Shown here: in pieces, positions 50,247 through 59,119 of the stretch
Position numbering within the stretch: position 1 is the first letter of the stretch
How the letters are laid out: every line of letters begins with the position of its first letter
Source: Porphyromonas canoris
GTDB lineage: Bacteria > Bacteroidota > Bacteroidia > Bacteroidales > Porphyromonadaceae
Assembly: GCF_000769115.1 (NCBI RefSeq)
Contig: NZ_JQZV01000013.1
Coordinates: forward strand, 105,150-169,149
Direction: 5' to 3'
DNA: 64,000 bases
Position numbers and translations under genes: made by a program
The notes under the pieces: model-generated
The model's input: only the letters and a program-made list of their open reading frames with translations
Told to the model about the DNA's origin: nothing
The model's database searches: none

Positions 50247-51575
50247 ATGAAAAGAGTACAATATATATTAGCATTCGTGGCTCTTCTGGGGCTTGTTGCG
50301 TGTAATCCTACAAAAGGGATATACGAAGAGTTGGATAAGGAAGAGAAGCATGTGACTAAGACAAAAAGCATTGTCCTTTCGGATGCAGAGTTTAAGAGCA
50401 TCATAGATGGTCATATCTCTTCTATGGTTGCAAAGTTTCAAGGAACTCCCGAAGAGAAGAAAGCCTATAAGGCTCAACTCGAAAAAAATCTTAGAGACGA
50501 GAGAACTTACTCTGCTTTCAGTGATAAGTTTACAGCTGCAGAGCATCTTACTCCTTTTGCCGCAAAGGCAAATCCGGAATGGGGTAAGGACTCCAGACTC
50601 ACCATTGAACATAAAGAACTTCTTCCCGCTTCTTCAAATCTTAAAGCAATAGGTTTTGCTGCTTTTGTGGAACTCAAGAAGGCAGACTTTGAAGGATTGG
50701 GTATAACCTCTATCGTAAAGCTTAAGGCAGACGAGCTGAACAAGGTGATAGAGCTTGCTAAAAGCAAAGCACAGAACAACCCTCGCTCTTTGGTGATCAG
50801 AGGATCTCTCAACTCCGATAATGTTACATGGTTCGTGATCAATGGCAAGCTTGCAGATGCAAAGAAGTATCATGCAATCACGATGGAAGAGTACAAGAGC
50901 ATGGGAGCAAACTATGGTAACTTCTCTTCTTCCATGCCGGCTGAAAACTATATCCCTGCTCTATTGGCCGTGAAGTATCCTTATGCTCAAGCAGGCGACA
51001 GTAAGGTGGTGGTATGGTTGTTCTACAAGGACAAGAAGACTTCTGTTCACTACGAAGACTATACCTTCAATGGAACAAAGTGGACTGTGACAGAGAGAAC
51101 AACTCCGGTTACATCCCAGTTCATTCAAAATGGTAAGGGATGGGTATATGATCCAACCATTAAGTTTGCATTTGAAAAAGCAGACTTCCAATATCTTTTT
51201 GAATGGGTGAAAGCAAATAAGCCATCTTATATCAGCAAAAAGTATCCGACGAATGAAGAGTTCTGGTTCGGAGGAAGCAGCTATTATAACAACTTCAACC
51301 TCGATGGCGGAGAGACACAAGGAGACAGACCGGAAGAGAAAGGTTTGGATTCTGCAGCTCTTCTAAAGGCGAAGTATGAGCGTATCAAGGATGGTCTTAA
51401 GCTCGTATTGGCTCATAAATATCCGGAAATGCCGGCTCTGACAAATGGTATAGAGCAACGCTACATCATTAAGGTAAATATCCGTGTGAACAGAGCTAAT
51501 GCAGACTTTACTTATCAGTTCAAAGGTCTCGGTAACGGAAACTTTGAATACGAAGCAGGTCCGACAGAGATTTAA
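50247..51575 (+). CDS. Lipoprotein of unknown function, partner of upstream TonB receptor
   Basis: I do not recognise this family. 442 aa; lipoprotein signal ends GLVAC (C19). Lysine-rich mature protein with mixed helical and strand segments, no repeats and no known catalytic motif. The region 330-345 is aromatic and glycine-rich (EEFWFGGSSYYNNFN). It begins 33 bp after the TonB receptor and shares its codon style, which suggests a receptor-associated surface lipoprotein in the place a SusD would take; it lacks the TPR-like helices of SusD. The position is the only functional hint. A long hairpin terminator follows. Confidence 0.75.
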   Translation: MKRVQYILAFVALLGLVACNPTKGIYEELDKEEKHVTKTKSIVLSDAEFKSIIDGHISSMVAKFQGTPEEKKAYKAQLEKNLRDERTYSAFSDKFTAAEHLTPFAAKANPEWGKDSRLTIEHKELLPASSNLKAIGFAAFVELKKADFEGLGITSIVKLKADELNKVIELAKSKAQNNPRSLVIRGSLNSDNVTWFVINGKLADAKKYHAITMEEYKSMGANYGNFSSSMPAENYIPALLAVKYPYAQAGDSKVVVWLFYKDKKTSVHYEDYTFNGTKWTVTERTTPVTSQFIQNGKGWVYDPTIKFAFEKADFQYLFEWVKANKPSYISKKYPTNEEFWFGGSSYYNNFNLDGGETQGDRPEEKGLDSAALLKAKYERIKDGLKLVLAHKYPEMPALTNGIEQRYIIKVNIRVNRANADFTYQFKGLGNGNFEYEAGPTEI

Positions 51576-51626
51576 GAAGAACAGACAGACTTCTCTTCTA
51601 AGCATAGAGAGAAGGTGAAAATAGCA

Positions 51627-51672
51627 AACATAGCCATCGGGAGATAAGATTTCCCGGTGGCTATGTTGTTTC
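51627..51672 (+). terminator. Terminator after the TonB receptor/lipoprotein operon
   Basis: A 16-bp stem (51627-51642 with 51652-51667, one G-T pair) around a 9-base loop, with GTTTCTGTT after it. Confidence 0.75.
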
Positions 51673-51688
51673 TGTTGGAGAGGGTCGC

Positions 51689-51720
51689 TTTGTCCAAACT
51701 TTTCTTTTTAGCTATCTTTG
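51689..51720 (+). promoter_or_regulatory. Promoter of the LysE-family gene
   Basis: TTTG (51689-51692), 20 bases, TATCTTTG (51713-51720): a full consensus match 66 bp before the start codon. Confidence 0.75.
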
Positions 51721-51786
51721 CAGATGTAAAAACGTTTTTAAGAGAACAGAGACAGAAACAAGTGAGGCTCTGCTCTCTTGTTTGTT

Positions 51787-52437
51787 ATGCTTGCAACATT
51801 TGTAAAAGGCTTAATTATAGGTGTTATCGTCTCTGCTCCCATGGGTCCCGTTGGAGTGGAGTGTATTCGTCGTACGCTTACCAAAGGTCGCCAAAGCGGT
51901 CTGCTTACAGGTCTTGGTGCCACAGCAAGCGATATCTTTTATGCTGTTGTAACGCTTATAGGGGTAAGTAGCTTTATTTTCTTTATTAAGCAGTACTCTC
52001 AAGAGCTTCGATTCTTCGGCTCTATCTTCATCGTGGCATTTGCTTTCTACGTGATGAATTCGGGCTCTTCCATAGAAGAAGAGGGAACATCTGAAGAAGA
52101 GGATGTCCCGACGGAGCATCCTTACTGGAGAGATTTTACTTCCGGCTTCTTTCTTACTTTACCGAATATCCTTATAGTGTTGCTCTACGTGGGTCTGTTT
52201 GCTCAGTTTTCTTTTCTTACAGATGTAGATACAGAAAATCTTTGGCCCTTGTTGATCGGAGTGGCAGGGATTGCCGTAGGAGCTGTTTTATGGTGGACGC
52301 TCATAACCGGAACAATTACTAAAGCCAAGCAGTGGTTTAACATCAAAAGCATACGAGGGATCAACAGAAGTATTGGGTTGATTCTGCTTTGCTGTGGGTT
52401 GATAGGCGCTCTTGTCGGCTTGGCTGATTTGATGTAG
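51787..52437 (+). CDS. LysE/RhtB-family exporter
   Basis: Inner-membrane efflux protein, 216 aa from the ATG at 51787, with six predicted helices. The N-terminal helix contains the family block GVIVSAPMGPVGVECIRRTLTKGRQSGLLTGLGATASDIFYA. A charged cytoplasmic loop (about 98-115, EEEGTSEEEDVPTEH) splits the two halves. LysE-type proteins export amino acids such as lysine, threonine or homoserine lactone; the substrate here is unknown. It has its own consensus promoter and stands between the TonB/lipoprotein pair and a small barrel gene. Confidence 0.85.
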   Translation: MLATFVKGLIIGVIVSAPMGPVGVECIRRTLTKGRQSGLLTGLGATASDIFYAVVTLIGVSSFIFFIKQYSQELRFFGSIFIVAFAFYVMNSGSSIEEEGTSEEEDVPTEHPYWRDFTSGFFLTLPNILIVLLYVGLFAQFSFLTDVDTENLWPLLIGVAGIAVGAVLWWTLITGTITKAKQWFNIKSIRGINRSIGLILLCCGLIGALVGLADLM

Positions 52438-52495
52438 GTCTATTCTTTTCTTCTCCAAAACAAGGGGAGTTGTCTGACAAGTCAAGCTTTTTAGT

Positions 52496-52503
52496 TACTT
52501 TTG
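52496..52503 (+). promoter_or_regulatory. Candidate -7 box for the small barrel gene
   Basis: TACTTTTG fits TAnnTTTG; a TTG at 52470-52472 is 23 bases upstream, slightly too far for the consensus. Confidence 0.45.
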
Positions 52504-52574
52504 TGCAGAATGCAAGGGCTCACAGGCTCTTTTTCATTCAGTAGAGAAATAACGTATAACACAAAATCAGTATC

Positions 52575-53081
52575 ATGAAAAGATTATTCTTAACCATTGC
52601 AGCTTGTTTTTTGTTGCTACCTTTTGCTCTTGAGTCTAATGCACAAGAGACTTCATTCAAGAAAGGAACAGGTATTTGGAACTTGGGGGTGGGATTAAAT
52701 AATGCCTATTCTACACTTCCTCCTCTTTCCGCATCATTTGCATATAGTATATCGGACTATGTTTGGGACAGTAGAAGCGCCCTTGGTATGGGAGGTATAG
52801 TTGCCATTGCCGGAAACTCCTACACAACAAGTATTCTTGCTGCTCCTCGTATCTCTCTTCACTACAGCTTCATCCCGAAGTTGGATACCTATGTTGCAGG
52901 ATATGCCGGAGTAAGATTCCAAAGTATAAAAACAGAAGCCAATGAAACAAAACACAGAAATGCCTTTGACTACGGCTTCAATGTCGGTACAAGGTACTTC
53001 TTTACACCGATGTTTGGTGCTTTCTTGGAGCTTGGATATGGTGTAAGCTATGGTAACATTGGAGTTTCTCTAAGATTATAA
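52575..53081 (+). CDS. Small outer-membrane beta-barrel protein
   Basis: Predicted eight-stranded barrel, 168 aa. Signal peptide MKRLFLTIAACFLLLPFALESNAQ, then alternating strands (WNLGVGLNNAY, LSASFAYSI, LGMGGIVAIAG, AAPRISLHYSF, LDTYVAGYAGVRFQS, DYGFNVGTRYFF, GAFLELGYGVSYGNIGVSLRL). It resembles PorT/OmpX-like small barrels, but no precise family is claimed. Transcribed alone and closed by a bidirectional terminator 20 bp after the stop. Confidence 0.75.
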   Translation: MKRLFLTIAACFLLLPFALESNAQETSFKKGTGIWNLGVGLNNAYSTLPPLSASFAYSISDYVWDSRSALGMGGIVAIAGNSYTTSILAAPRISLHYSFIPKLDTYVAGYAGVRFQSIKTEANETKHRNAFDYGFNVGTRYFFTPMFGAFLELGYGVSYGNIGVSLRL

Positions 53082-53100
53082 TAGAAGATTATCACAAAGA

Positions 53101-53140
53101 AAAAACCTCGGTTCGCAACAGCAAACCGAGGTTTTTCTTT
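53101..53140. terminator. Bidirectional terminator between barrel gene and TM2 gene
   Basis: A 13-bp perfect stem (AAAAACCTCGGTT with AACCGAGGTTTTT) with T-runs in both directions. It serves the two convergent genes. Confidence 0.92.
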
Positions 53141-53154
53141 TTCTCTTCAAAAGA

Positions 53155-53499
53155 CTAAGCGTACATAAGAGCTTCTCTAATTTTTGCCATATTATATTCC
53201 TTGGTATTTTGAGAGACAAGGAACCAGTCGATAATAGTCCAGATACCGCAACCTCCACCTGTTAAGAGCTTGAGGACTCCAAGACCAACTTGTCCCAACA
53301 TAAAACGGTCGATACCCAAAGTGCCTCCCAAAATGGAGATTACAAGCATAATCATCGGGTCTCTGAGCTCAATTCCTTGCAGGCGAGATAGGACAGAGTC
53401 GTCTCTTGATGATAGGTGTTCACGAAGTTCATTCAAAGCATAAGGCTCAATGTACTTAGAGATGCTTAAAATGTAGTAGTCTAATCTTTGCTGATCCAT
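53155..53499 (-). CDS. TM2 domain-containing protein
   Basis: Small membrane protein, 114 aa. The N-terminal about 55 residues are charged and helical (MDQQRLDYYILSISKYIEPYALNELREHL), followed by a TM2 domain: two hydrophobic helices joined by a short turn with GTLGIDRFMLGQVGLGVLKLLTGGGCGIWTIIDWFLV. The conserved G-D-R-F and G-G-x-G-I-W-x-x-D-W positions are present. Function of TM2 proteins in bacteria is unknown. It lies 129 bp from another small membrane protein gene on the same strand. Confidence 0.9.
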   Translation of the reverse strand: MDQQRLDYYILSISKYIEPYALNELREHLSSRDDSVLSRLQGIELRDPMIMLVISILGGTLGIDRFMLGQVGLGVLKLLTGGGCGIWTIIDWFLVSQNTKEYNMAKIREALMYA

Positions 53500-53628
53500 T
53501 CTTGTATGTATTTATGTTTAAAGTCTTCCGGATGCCCTTCTTGCACCTTGTGTCAAATGTAGCAATATTTTTTTAATGTTTGGGCAAACTTTTTGATGCT
53601 CTTTGGGAAGAAATCGGGGCAACTCCAT

Positions 53629-53841
53629 TTATTTGTTTTTAGACATACCGTACTCGACCCAAAAGAAGATAAAGCTGAGCAGATAAAGAGCGAATGTCCA
53701 GATGATAATAGAAATATAGGATTCTTTAAGCTGTTCTATAAATCTTCCGGAAAAGATGAATGTGAATAGAATCGCTCCCAAGACAGTTAAGGGATACTGT
53801 ATAGCGCGATAGAGTGCGTAGCGAGTTCTGCTTTTTTTCAT
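53629..53841 (-). CDS. Small two-helix membrane protein
   Basis: 70 aa with a basic N-terminus (MKKSRTRYALYRAIQYP), one hydrophobic helix at about 18-33 (LTVLGAILFTFIFSG) and a second at about 43-62 (IIIWTFALYLLSFIFFWVEY), and a short basic tail. The positive-inside rule and strong hydrophobic spacing support a real gene. Family not recognised. It lies beyond the tpiA operon terminator on the same strand. Confidence 0.6.
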   Translation of the reverse strand: MKKSRTRYALYRAIQYPLTVLGAILFTFIFSGRFIEQLKESYISIIIWTFALYLLSFIFFWVEYGMSKNK

Positions 53842-53867
53842 AATGGATAAAAGTTGGATTGTGTGAT

Positions 53868-53923
53868 ATTATATAAAATAGGAGTTCTGCCTGAGAAAAC
53901 CTCTCTTATCAGAACTCCTATTT
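53868..53923 (-). terminator. Terminator after tpiA
   Basis: A 13-bp perfect stem (AAATAGGAGTTCT at 53876-53888 with AGAACTCCTATTT at 53911-53923); minus-strand sequence ATTTTATAT follows. It starts 8 bp after the tpiA stop. Confidence 0.85.
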
Positions 53924-53931
53924 GTAGTGTG

Positions 53932-54687
53932 TTAGAATGCCAATATAATAGGAAGGAACTTTTCGGCAGAGAGAGAAGCTCCTCCGATAAGACCTCCGTC
54001 AACATCCGGCTTGGCAAACAGCTCCGGAGCATTGCCTCCATTGCAGCTACCGCCATAAAGAATGGTGAGATCGTTGGCTACACTTTCTCCATACTTCTTA
54101 GCAACAATGCTGCGAATATGGGCATGTATCTCTTGTGCCTGATCACTTGTAGCCGTCTTACCTGTACCGATAGCCCAAACCGGTTCGTAAGCAAGAACGA
54201 TCTTACCGAACTCTTTTTCACAAAGGTGGAAAAGGCTTTCTACAATTTGCTTTTCTACGACTTCAAAATGGCGGTTGGCTTCTCTTTCTTCCAATACTTC
54301 GCCAATGCAGAAGATTGGAGTAAGACCTTGTGCAAGTGCCAAATCGACCTTTGTCTTCAGGATCTCTTCTGTTTCATGGTAATAGCTGCGACGCTCGGAG
54401 TGTCCAATGATAACATGGCTTGCTCCGGTACTTGCAATCATTTCTACAGAAACTTCTCCAGTGTAAGCTCCGGAGGTATGGTCGGCACAATTTTCTGCTG
54501 CGACCTTTATTGCAGATCCTTTTACCACCTCAACCACAGAAGCCAAATGTGTAAAGGGAACGCCAAGAATTACCTCACACTTGAGGTCTTTTCCTTCTAT
54601 TGCCTTTTTTACATCTTCTGCCAACTTAACACCTTCTTGCAGGCTGGTATTCATTTTCCAGTTTCCTGCCACAATGTTTTTTCTCAT
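53932..54687 (-). CDS. tpiA: Triose-phosphate isomerase
   Basis: Interconverts dihydroxyacetone phosphate and glyceraldehyde 3-phosphate, 251 aa. Active-site residues: K in GNWKMNT, H in IIGHSERR, E in [15 protein letters not shown] (loop 6), and the phosphate loop [15 protein letters not shown] and [10 protein letters not shown]. The second G-G-S-V-N of the usual GGSVxxxN loop is GGSCNGGN. Last gene of a three-gene operon DUF1599-DoxX-tpiA (8 bp gap to the DoxX gene), a gene order recurrent in Bacteroidetes. Confidence 0.98.
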   Translation of the reverse strand: MRKNIVAGNWKMNTSLQEGVKLAEDVKKAIEGKDLKCEVILGVPFTHLASVVEVVKGSAIKVAAENCADHTSGAYTGEVSVEMIASTGASHVIIGHSERRSYYHETEEILKTKVDLALAQGLTPIFCIGEVLEEREANRHFEVVEKQIVESLFHLCEKEFGKIVLAYEPVWAIGTGKTATSDQAQEIHAHIRSIVAKKYGESVANDLTILYGGSCNGGNAPELFAKPDVDGGLIGGASLSAEKFLPIILAF

Positions 54688-54694
54688 ATCTAAA

Positions 54695-56023
54695 TTATTG
54701 TTTTTGTTGTAATATGGCTTTCTTCTCTTTATCTCTTTTCTTTATATCCACAAAGAGAAGAATGAGAAATATCACAAAGGTAATGATGCTTCTCCACCAC
54801 GTTAATAAGAACTCTTTCCATGCGTAACTCTTTGGGAGAGGATCGAATGGATGTTCTGAAAACTCTTCATCCTCTATAAGATCATAGAGGTCTGAAAAGC
54901 TTACCTTGCGACGAATGATGCTGCCATCCAAAACAACCAATCCGGGATTGGATCGTATTACTGTCTTAGCTGTAGTCTCATCAAGGTAGGCAATAGAGTA
55001 TTCCGGATTCAAGTTGCTGATGATATTTTTTATCTCACCGGACTCCATATCATTACTCATAAGGAGCATTAAACTTCCTCCCTGCTCTCTGGCTATACGG
55101 TTTAGAGAGTTTAGCAGAGAGGTCTCCTTTAACTGCATCTTTCTAATATCGGGAGTTATCAGAAGCATTACCTTGTTATCCGGAGAGAGAACATCGGGAG
55201 TGATTTCTACTCCATCTCTATTGATGACCATAAAATCTGTTGCCGGGGCAATGTCTCCCGCAGATATTAGTTTCGATGCATCTCGAACATAGGTCCACGT
55301 AGAATCGAGATGTTCTATTTCATCAATGTTGAACGTCATCTCAACCTCTCCTTTTTTGTACACAAACTTGTAGTCGTATTCCGCTTGCTTGAGGGTCGAG
55401 TCTGCTTCGTATCCTTTCAGTTTCGCGAGAGACTTGCCTACCTTATAGGGTCTGAAGTCCAATGCCGGCAGTTTGCGATAGTTGGTATCGGCAAAGGAGA
55501 GAAAGAAGAGAATAAATAAGACGAGGTTGATAACATCAGAATTTTTTACTCTTAGCACACGAGGGCGATCTCTTCCGAGAAAGATAAGGACAGAAAGGAA
55601 GAGAAGGATAAGATTCTTTGCCAGAGTTGCCGAGTTGGGTACATGAATGACATCTCCAAAGCATCCACAATCGGTTATCGGATTGGCTATGCTGATATAA
55701 GCGGCAAAGAGGGAAAAGAGAGTCATCAGCATGAGCGTTATCCATGCTGTAAAAAAAAGAAATGTCCCGGTGAGCAGGCATGCTCCAATGGTAAATTCTG
55801 TCGTGGAAAGAGCTATGCTGCCGATAAGAGAAAGCGTTTCATCTACCGGAATCCCAAAGGCACTACCATACTCTTCTATTTTATATGCTGTCCCCAGTGG
55901 GTCTATCCCTTTCATCAATCCTGAAAGAAGGAACAAGACTCCGACCACAAGGCGAGCGATTCGTATAGCAAAAGTAGGTATAGGATTACGATACCTGTCC
56001 AAGGTATCTATGGGTTGGCTCAT
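54695..56023 (-). CDS. DoxX/MauE-like membrane protein with C-terminal extra-membrane domain
   Basis: Membrane protein, 442 aa, of the BT_3928-like Bacteroidetes family. The N-terminal about 165 residues have four to five helices and match DoxX/MauE ([28 protein letters not shown] and [11 protein letters not shown]). A soluble domain (about 190-400) follows, with a thioredoxin-like region ([33 protein letters not shown]-like) but no CXXC pair. A last transmembrane helix ([14 protein letters not shown]) lies near the C-terminus. Overlaps the DUF1599 gene by 4 bp. Function unknown; MauE-like proteins act in disulfide or quinone redox. Confidence 0.8.
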   Translation of the reverse strand: MSQPIDTLDRYRNPIPTFAIRIARLVVGVLFLLSGLMKGIDPLGTAYKIEEYGSAFGIPVDETLSLIGSIALSTTEFTIGACLLTGTFLFFTAWITLMLMTLFSLFAAYISIANPITDCGCFGDVIHVPNSATLAKNLILLFLSVLIFLGRDRPRVLRVKNSDVINLVLFILFFLSFADTNYRKLPALDFRPYKVGKSLAKLKGYEADSTLKQAEYDYKFVYKKGEVEMTFNIDEIEHLDSTWTYVRDASKLISAGDIAPATDFMVINRDGVEITPDVLSPDNKVMLLITPDIRKMQLKETSLLNSLNRIAREQGGSLMLLMSNDMESGEIKNIISNLNPEYSIAYLDETTAKTVIRSNPGLVVLDGSIIRRKVSFSDLYDLIEDEEFSEHPFDPLPKSYAWKEFLLTWWRSIITFVIFLILLFVDIKKRDKEKKAILQQKQ

Positions 56024-56583
56024 TTCTGTTCTTCTCCCTCTAAGATGATACGGATGAGCGCAAAGATCGAATAGTTGATAATGTCATAATAGTTGGCATC
56101 TATGCCTTCCGATATTTTGGCTACCCCTGGATGATCTTCTAACTGCTTGGTTCTGAAAATTTTTGTGAGCATCAAATCTGTCAATGAGCTTAAGCGCATA
56201 TTGCGCCATGCTTCACCATAGTCATGATTCTTTTTCTGCATCAAGGACTTTGCTTTGCCCAGATAATCATCGTACCATTCGAGAGCCTGATCTGATGAGA
56301 CTTCTTCAGGAGTGGCACGTACGCCATGCTCTAAAAGAATGAGGCCAATGGCTCCATAGTTTACGAGAGCAATCAACTCTCCGGTAGAGCTTTCGTTGAC
56401 AAGATTAGTCCCCGTTTCTTCTATTGTTCTTATCCTATTGAGCTTGATGAACATTTGGTCCGTAATAGCAGTGGGACGCATGATGCTCCAAGAAGCTCCG
56501 TAGTCAGATAGTTTAAGTTCAAAAATCCTACGACACTGACGCACTATTTCATCGTACTGGTCAGAGGTATTAGCTGCAGTCAT
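56020..56583 (-). CDS. DUF1599 protein
   Basis: 187 aa, made of two similar halves of about 80 residues: FELKLSDYGASWSIMRPTAITDQMFIKLNRIRTIEE and LMQKKNHDYGEAWRNMRLSSLTDLMLTKIFRTKQLED, each followed by a helix with YGAIGLILLE or YSIFALIRIILE. This internal duplication is the DUF1599 (nucleotide modification-associated) pattern. The family has been linked by bioinformatics to modified-nucleotide systems, but its role in this conserved Bacteroidetes operon is unknown. It is the first gene of the tpiA operon; the stop overlaps the DoxX gene start. Confidence 0.88.
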   Translation of the reverse strand: MTAANTSDQYDEIVRQCRRIFELKLSDYGASWSIMRPTAITDQMFIKLNRIRTIEETGTNLVNESSTGELIALVNYGAIGLILLEHGVRATPEEVSSDQALEWYDDYLGKAKSLMQKKNHDYGEAWRNMRLSSLTDLMLTKIFRTKQLEDHPGVAKISEGIDANYYDIINYSIFALIRIILEGEEQK

Positions 56584-56612
56584 AAGAGGTAAACAAACGT
56601 ATTATGTTACAG

Positions 56613-56656
56613 GCACAAAGATAATAAAATATCTACTTTCACTATCTTTGTACAAG
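56613..56656. promoter_or_regulatory. Divergent promoters of DUF1599-tpiA operon and recG
   Basis: Plus strand TATCTTTG at 56643-56650 (for recG, whose ATG follows 7 bases later). Minus strand TATCTTTG (CAAAGATA at 56616-56623, approximate) for the DUF1599 gene. Neither has a clear TTG at 20 bases. Confidence 0.5.
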
Positions 56657-58762
56657 ATGGAAAACCTACTTCAAACCTCTATTATGTATCTTCCCGGAAT
56701 GGGGGATGTTCGTGCTTCTACTCTCCGTAGTGAGCTCGGAATTGCTACGTTTGGAGATCTTTTGGAGTACTATCCTTACCGTCATATAGACAGGACACAC
56801 ATTTACTCTACCGGAGAGATTCGTGAAGAGATGCCTTATGTCCAACTCAAAGGAAGCATCATTGACCCACACATAGAAGGAGAGGGAAGAAAGAAGAGGC
56901 TTGTTGCAAGATTTTTAGACTCATCGGGAGAGGTTGAACTCATTTGGTTCAACAGCATAAAGTTTATCCAGAAACAGATAAAGCCGAATGTTGAGTATAT
57001 TATATTTGGTAAGCCATCCCGTTTTGGCTTAGGTTGGAGTATTGTGCACCCGGAACTGGATGACGCTATTTCGCAACGCTTCAAGGCGGGAACTCTTTTC
57101 CCTGTTTACTCCGTTACGGAGAAGATGAAGAAGGTCGGGATAAGCATTAAGGTTCTTAGGGATGCGATCTCAAGGCTTATAGATATTGTGCGTACCAATC
57201 ATTTACCTGATACTTTGCCGGATTATATCACGAAAGGTTATAATATGCTTTCTCGTTGGGAAGCATTGGAAGCCGTACATTTTCCCACTGATGAAGACAG
57301 ACTTCGGCGCGCAATAATGCGACTCAAAGCAGAAGAGATCTTTTGGATACGGCTTAGAATGCGTTACATTGCAGAGAAACGTCATACCGAAGAGGCAGGT
57401 CTTCCGATACATGGAGTGGGACACTTTTTTAATCAATTTTTCAATGAAAAGCTTCCTTTTCCTTTGACCAGAGCACAAGAGAGGGTTATACGGGAGATAT
57501 ATAACGATATGAGGAGCGGAAGCCAGATGAACAGGCTTTTACAAGGAGATGTCGGAAGCGGAAAGACTATGGTGGCTCTTCTTTCCATGCTTATTGCAGC
57601 AGATAATGGTTACCAATCTTGCCTGATGGCGCCGACAGAGATTTTGGCAATCCAACACGCCGCAACGATACGTTCTCTCTTGGGAGATCTTTCTATCAAT
57701 GTGGCTTTGCTTACCGGTTCCACTCGAAAGAAGGAAAGAGAAAAGATCCATCAAGGTCTTCGAGATGGGAGTGTACATATTATTATAGGAACCCACGCAC
57801 TCATAGAGGAGAACGTGCAGATGAACCGGCTCGGTTTGGCTGTCATTGATGAGCAACACCGTTTTGGCGTGGAGCATCGTTCCAAGTTGTGGGACAAGAA
57901 TCGTATTATTCCTCCGCATGTTCTCATCATGAGTGCCACGCCCATACCTCGAACTCTGGCAATGACTCTTTATGGAGATCTTGACGTTTCGGTCATTGAT
58001 GAGCTTCCTCCCGGACGGACTCCCATAGAAACAACACATCGCTACCCTGCTCACAAATCGGAAGTGTATCGCTTCATGGAACAAGAGATTGACAATGGCA
58101 GGCAGGCATACGTGGTCTTTCCCCTTATTGAGGAGAGCGAGAAAACAGACATGAAGAACCTTCAGACCGGTTATGAAGAGCTCAAGAGCCGCTTCCCGAA
58201 TATCCCCATTGGCTTCGTGCACGGCAAGATGAAGTCCAAAGATAAAGAGGAGGCGATGAAAAGATTTGTTTCTGCCCAAGACAAAATATTGGTCTCCACG
58301 ACCGTAATAGAAGTGGGAGTGAATGTCCCGAATGCCACAATCATGTTGATAGAAGATGCCAATCGCTTCGGACTTTCCCAGCTTCATCAGCTACGAGGAC
58401 GAGTGGGCAGAGGAGCTGCAAAGAGCTACTGTATATTGATGACGGACTACAAGCTTTCCGATAATGGAAAAAGGCGTATGGAAATCATGACGGAGAGTAC
58501 CGATGGATTCTTTATCGCAGAGCAGGATCTCAAGCTTCGCGGGCAAGGAGATTTGGAAGGGACGCAGCAGAGTGGTGTGGGTGGAGTGCTCAAAATGGCA
58601 AATCTGGCAAAGGATGGACGGATTGTACAGTTCGTCTCCAATCTGATAGATGAAATCTTGAGTAAAGATCCGACGCTGACGGCTGATCCTCTCAATGCAC
58701 CGTTGCATAAAACACTCTCCGAATACATGGAGAAAAACAGAGACTGGGGGCAGATCAGTTAG
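56657..58762 (+). CDS. recG: ATP-dependent DNA helicase RecG
   Basis: Branch-migration helicase acting on stalled forks and Holliday junctions, 701 aa from the ATG at 56657 (MENLLQTSIMYLPGMGDVRA); the start is confirmed by the family's LPGMG-type N-terminus. The wedge OB domain spans about 55-150. Helicase motifs: Walker A GDVGSGKT, APTEILA (Ia), DEQHRFG (II), SATPIPRT (III), VFPLIEESEK (IV), VSTTVIEVGVNVPNAT (V), and QLRGRVGRG (VI). Ends with the TRG-like and C-terminal SGDLEGT/QSG region (RGQGDLEGTQQSG). RecG is a known client of SSB tails. The -7 box is so close that the message may be leaderless. Confidence 0.97.
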   Translation: MENLLQTSIMYLPGMGDVRASTLRSELGIATFGDLLEYYPYRHIDRTHIYSTGEIREEMPYVQLKGSIIDPHIEGEGRKKRLVARFLDSSGEVELIWFNSIKFIQKQIKPNVEYIIFGKPSRFGLGWSIVHPELDDAISQRFKAGTLFPVYSVTEKMKKVGISIKVLRDAISRLIDIVRTNHLPDTLPDYITKGYNMLSRWEALEAVHFPTDEDRLRRAIMRLKAEEIFWIRLRMRYIAEKRHTEEAGLPIHGVGHFFNQFFNEKLPFPLTRAQERVIREIYNDMRSGSQMNRLLQGDVGSGKTMVALLSMLIAADNGYQSCLMAPTEILAIQHAATIRSLLGDLSINVALLTGSTRKKEREKIHQGLRDGSVHIIIGTHALIEENVQMNRLGLAVIDEQHRFGVEHRSKLWDKNRIIPPHVLIMSATPIPRTLAMTLYGDLDVSVIDELPPGRTPIETTHRYPAHKSEVYRFMEQEIDNGRQAYVVFPLIEESEKTDMKNLQTGYEELKSRFPNIPIGFVHGKMKSKDKEEAMKRFVSAQDKILVSTTVIEVGVNVPNATIMLIEDANRFGLSQLHQLRGRVGRGAAKSYCILMTDYKLSDNGKRRMEIMTESTDGFFIAEQDLKLRGQGDLEGTQQSGVGGVLKMANLAKDGRIVQFVSNLIDEILSKDPTLTADPLNAPLHKTLSEYMEKNRDWGQIS

Positions 58763-58836
58763 TCTCATTTCTATTTCTCTTCTCTTGAGAGGTTGATTGC
58801 CGTTTCTTGCATTGTCAATTATCGTTAGAAGAGTTT
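58763..58836. other. Spacer after recG
   Basis: No clear terminator for recG. Contains an ATTGTCAATTATCG segment (58811-58824) that resembles the first, degenerate unit of the array at 17791. Confidence 0.4.
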
Positions 58837-58945
58837 CGAAAAAAAGTACCTAATCTTTTTGGGAAAGTACCTAATCTTTTTGGAAAAAGTACCTAATCTT
58901 TTTTGGAGAAGCACTAAAGGTTTTGGGTAAAAGCACTAAAGGTAT
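58837..58945 (+). repeat. 22-bp-periodic tandem repeat patch
   Basis: Five consecutive units: three with AAAGTACCTAATCTTTTTGG (GTAC at 58846, 58867, 58889) and two with AAGCACTAAAGG (GCAC at 58911, 58933). Spacings are 21, 22, 22 and 22 bp although the sequence changes between units 3 and 4. The reverse complement resembles the patch at 18187-18270. The rest of the gap, 58946-59035, shows nothing recognisable. Confidence 0.8.
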
Positions 58946-59035
58946 TTGTCGTTTTGTCCGGAGATAATTTTTTCTTTTGTTTATACTCTGAAATAAAGGA
59001 AGGGGGAGGAAGCCGGGCTTGAAGCCTTTGTGAAT

Positions 59036-59066
59036 TTTGATTTTTAGAAGAAATGCTTTACCTTTG
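59036..59066 (+). promoter_or_regulatory. Promoter of paired small lipoproteins
   Basis: TTTG (59036-59039), 19 bases, TACCTTTG (59059-59066), 53 bp before the start codon. A full consensus match. Confidence 0.7.
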
Positions 59067-59119
59067 AGAGGAAGACACACAGCGTGAACACGTTATAAAC
59101 CTTTAAAGAATAAATGATC

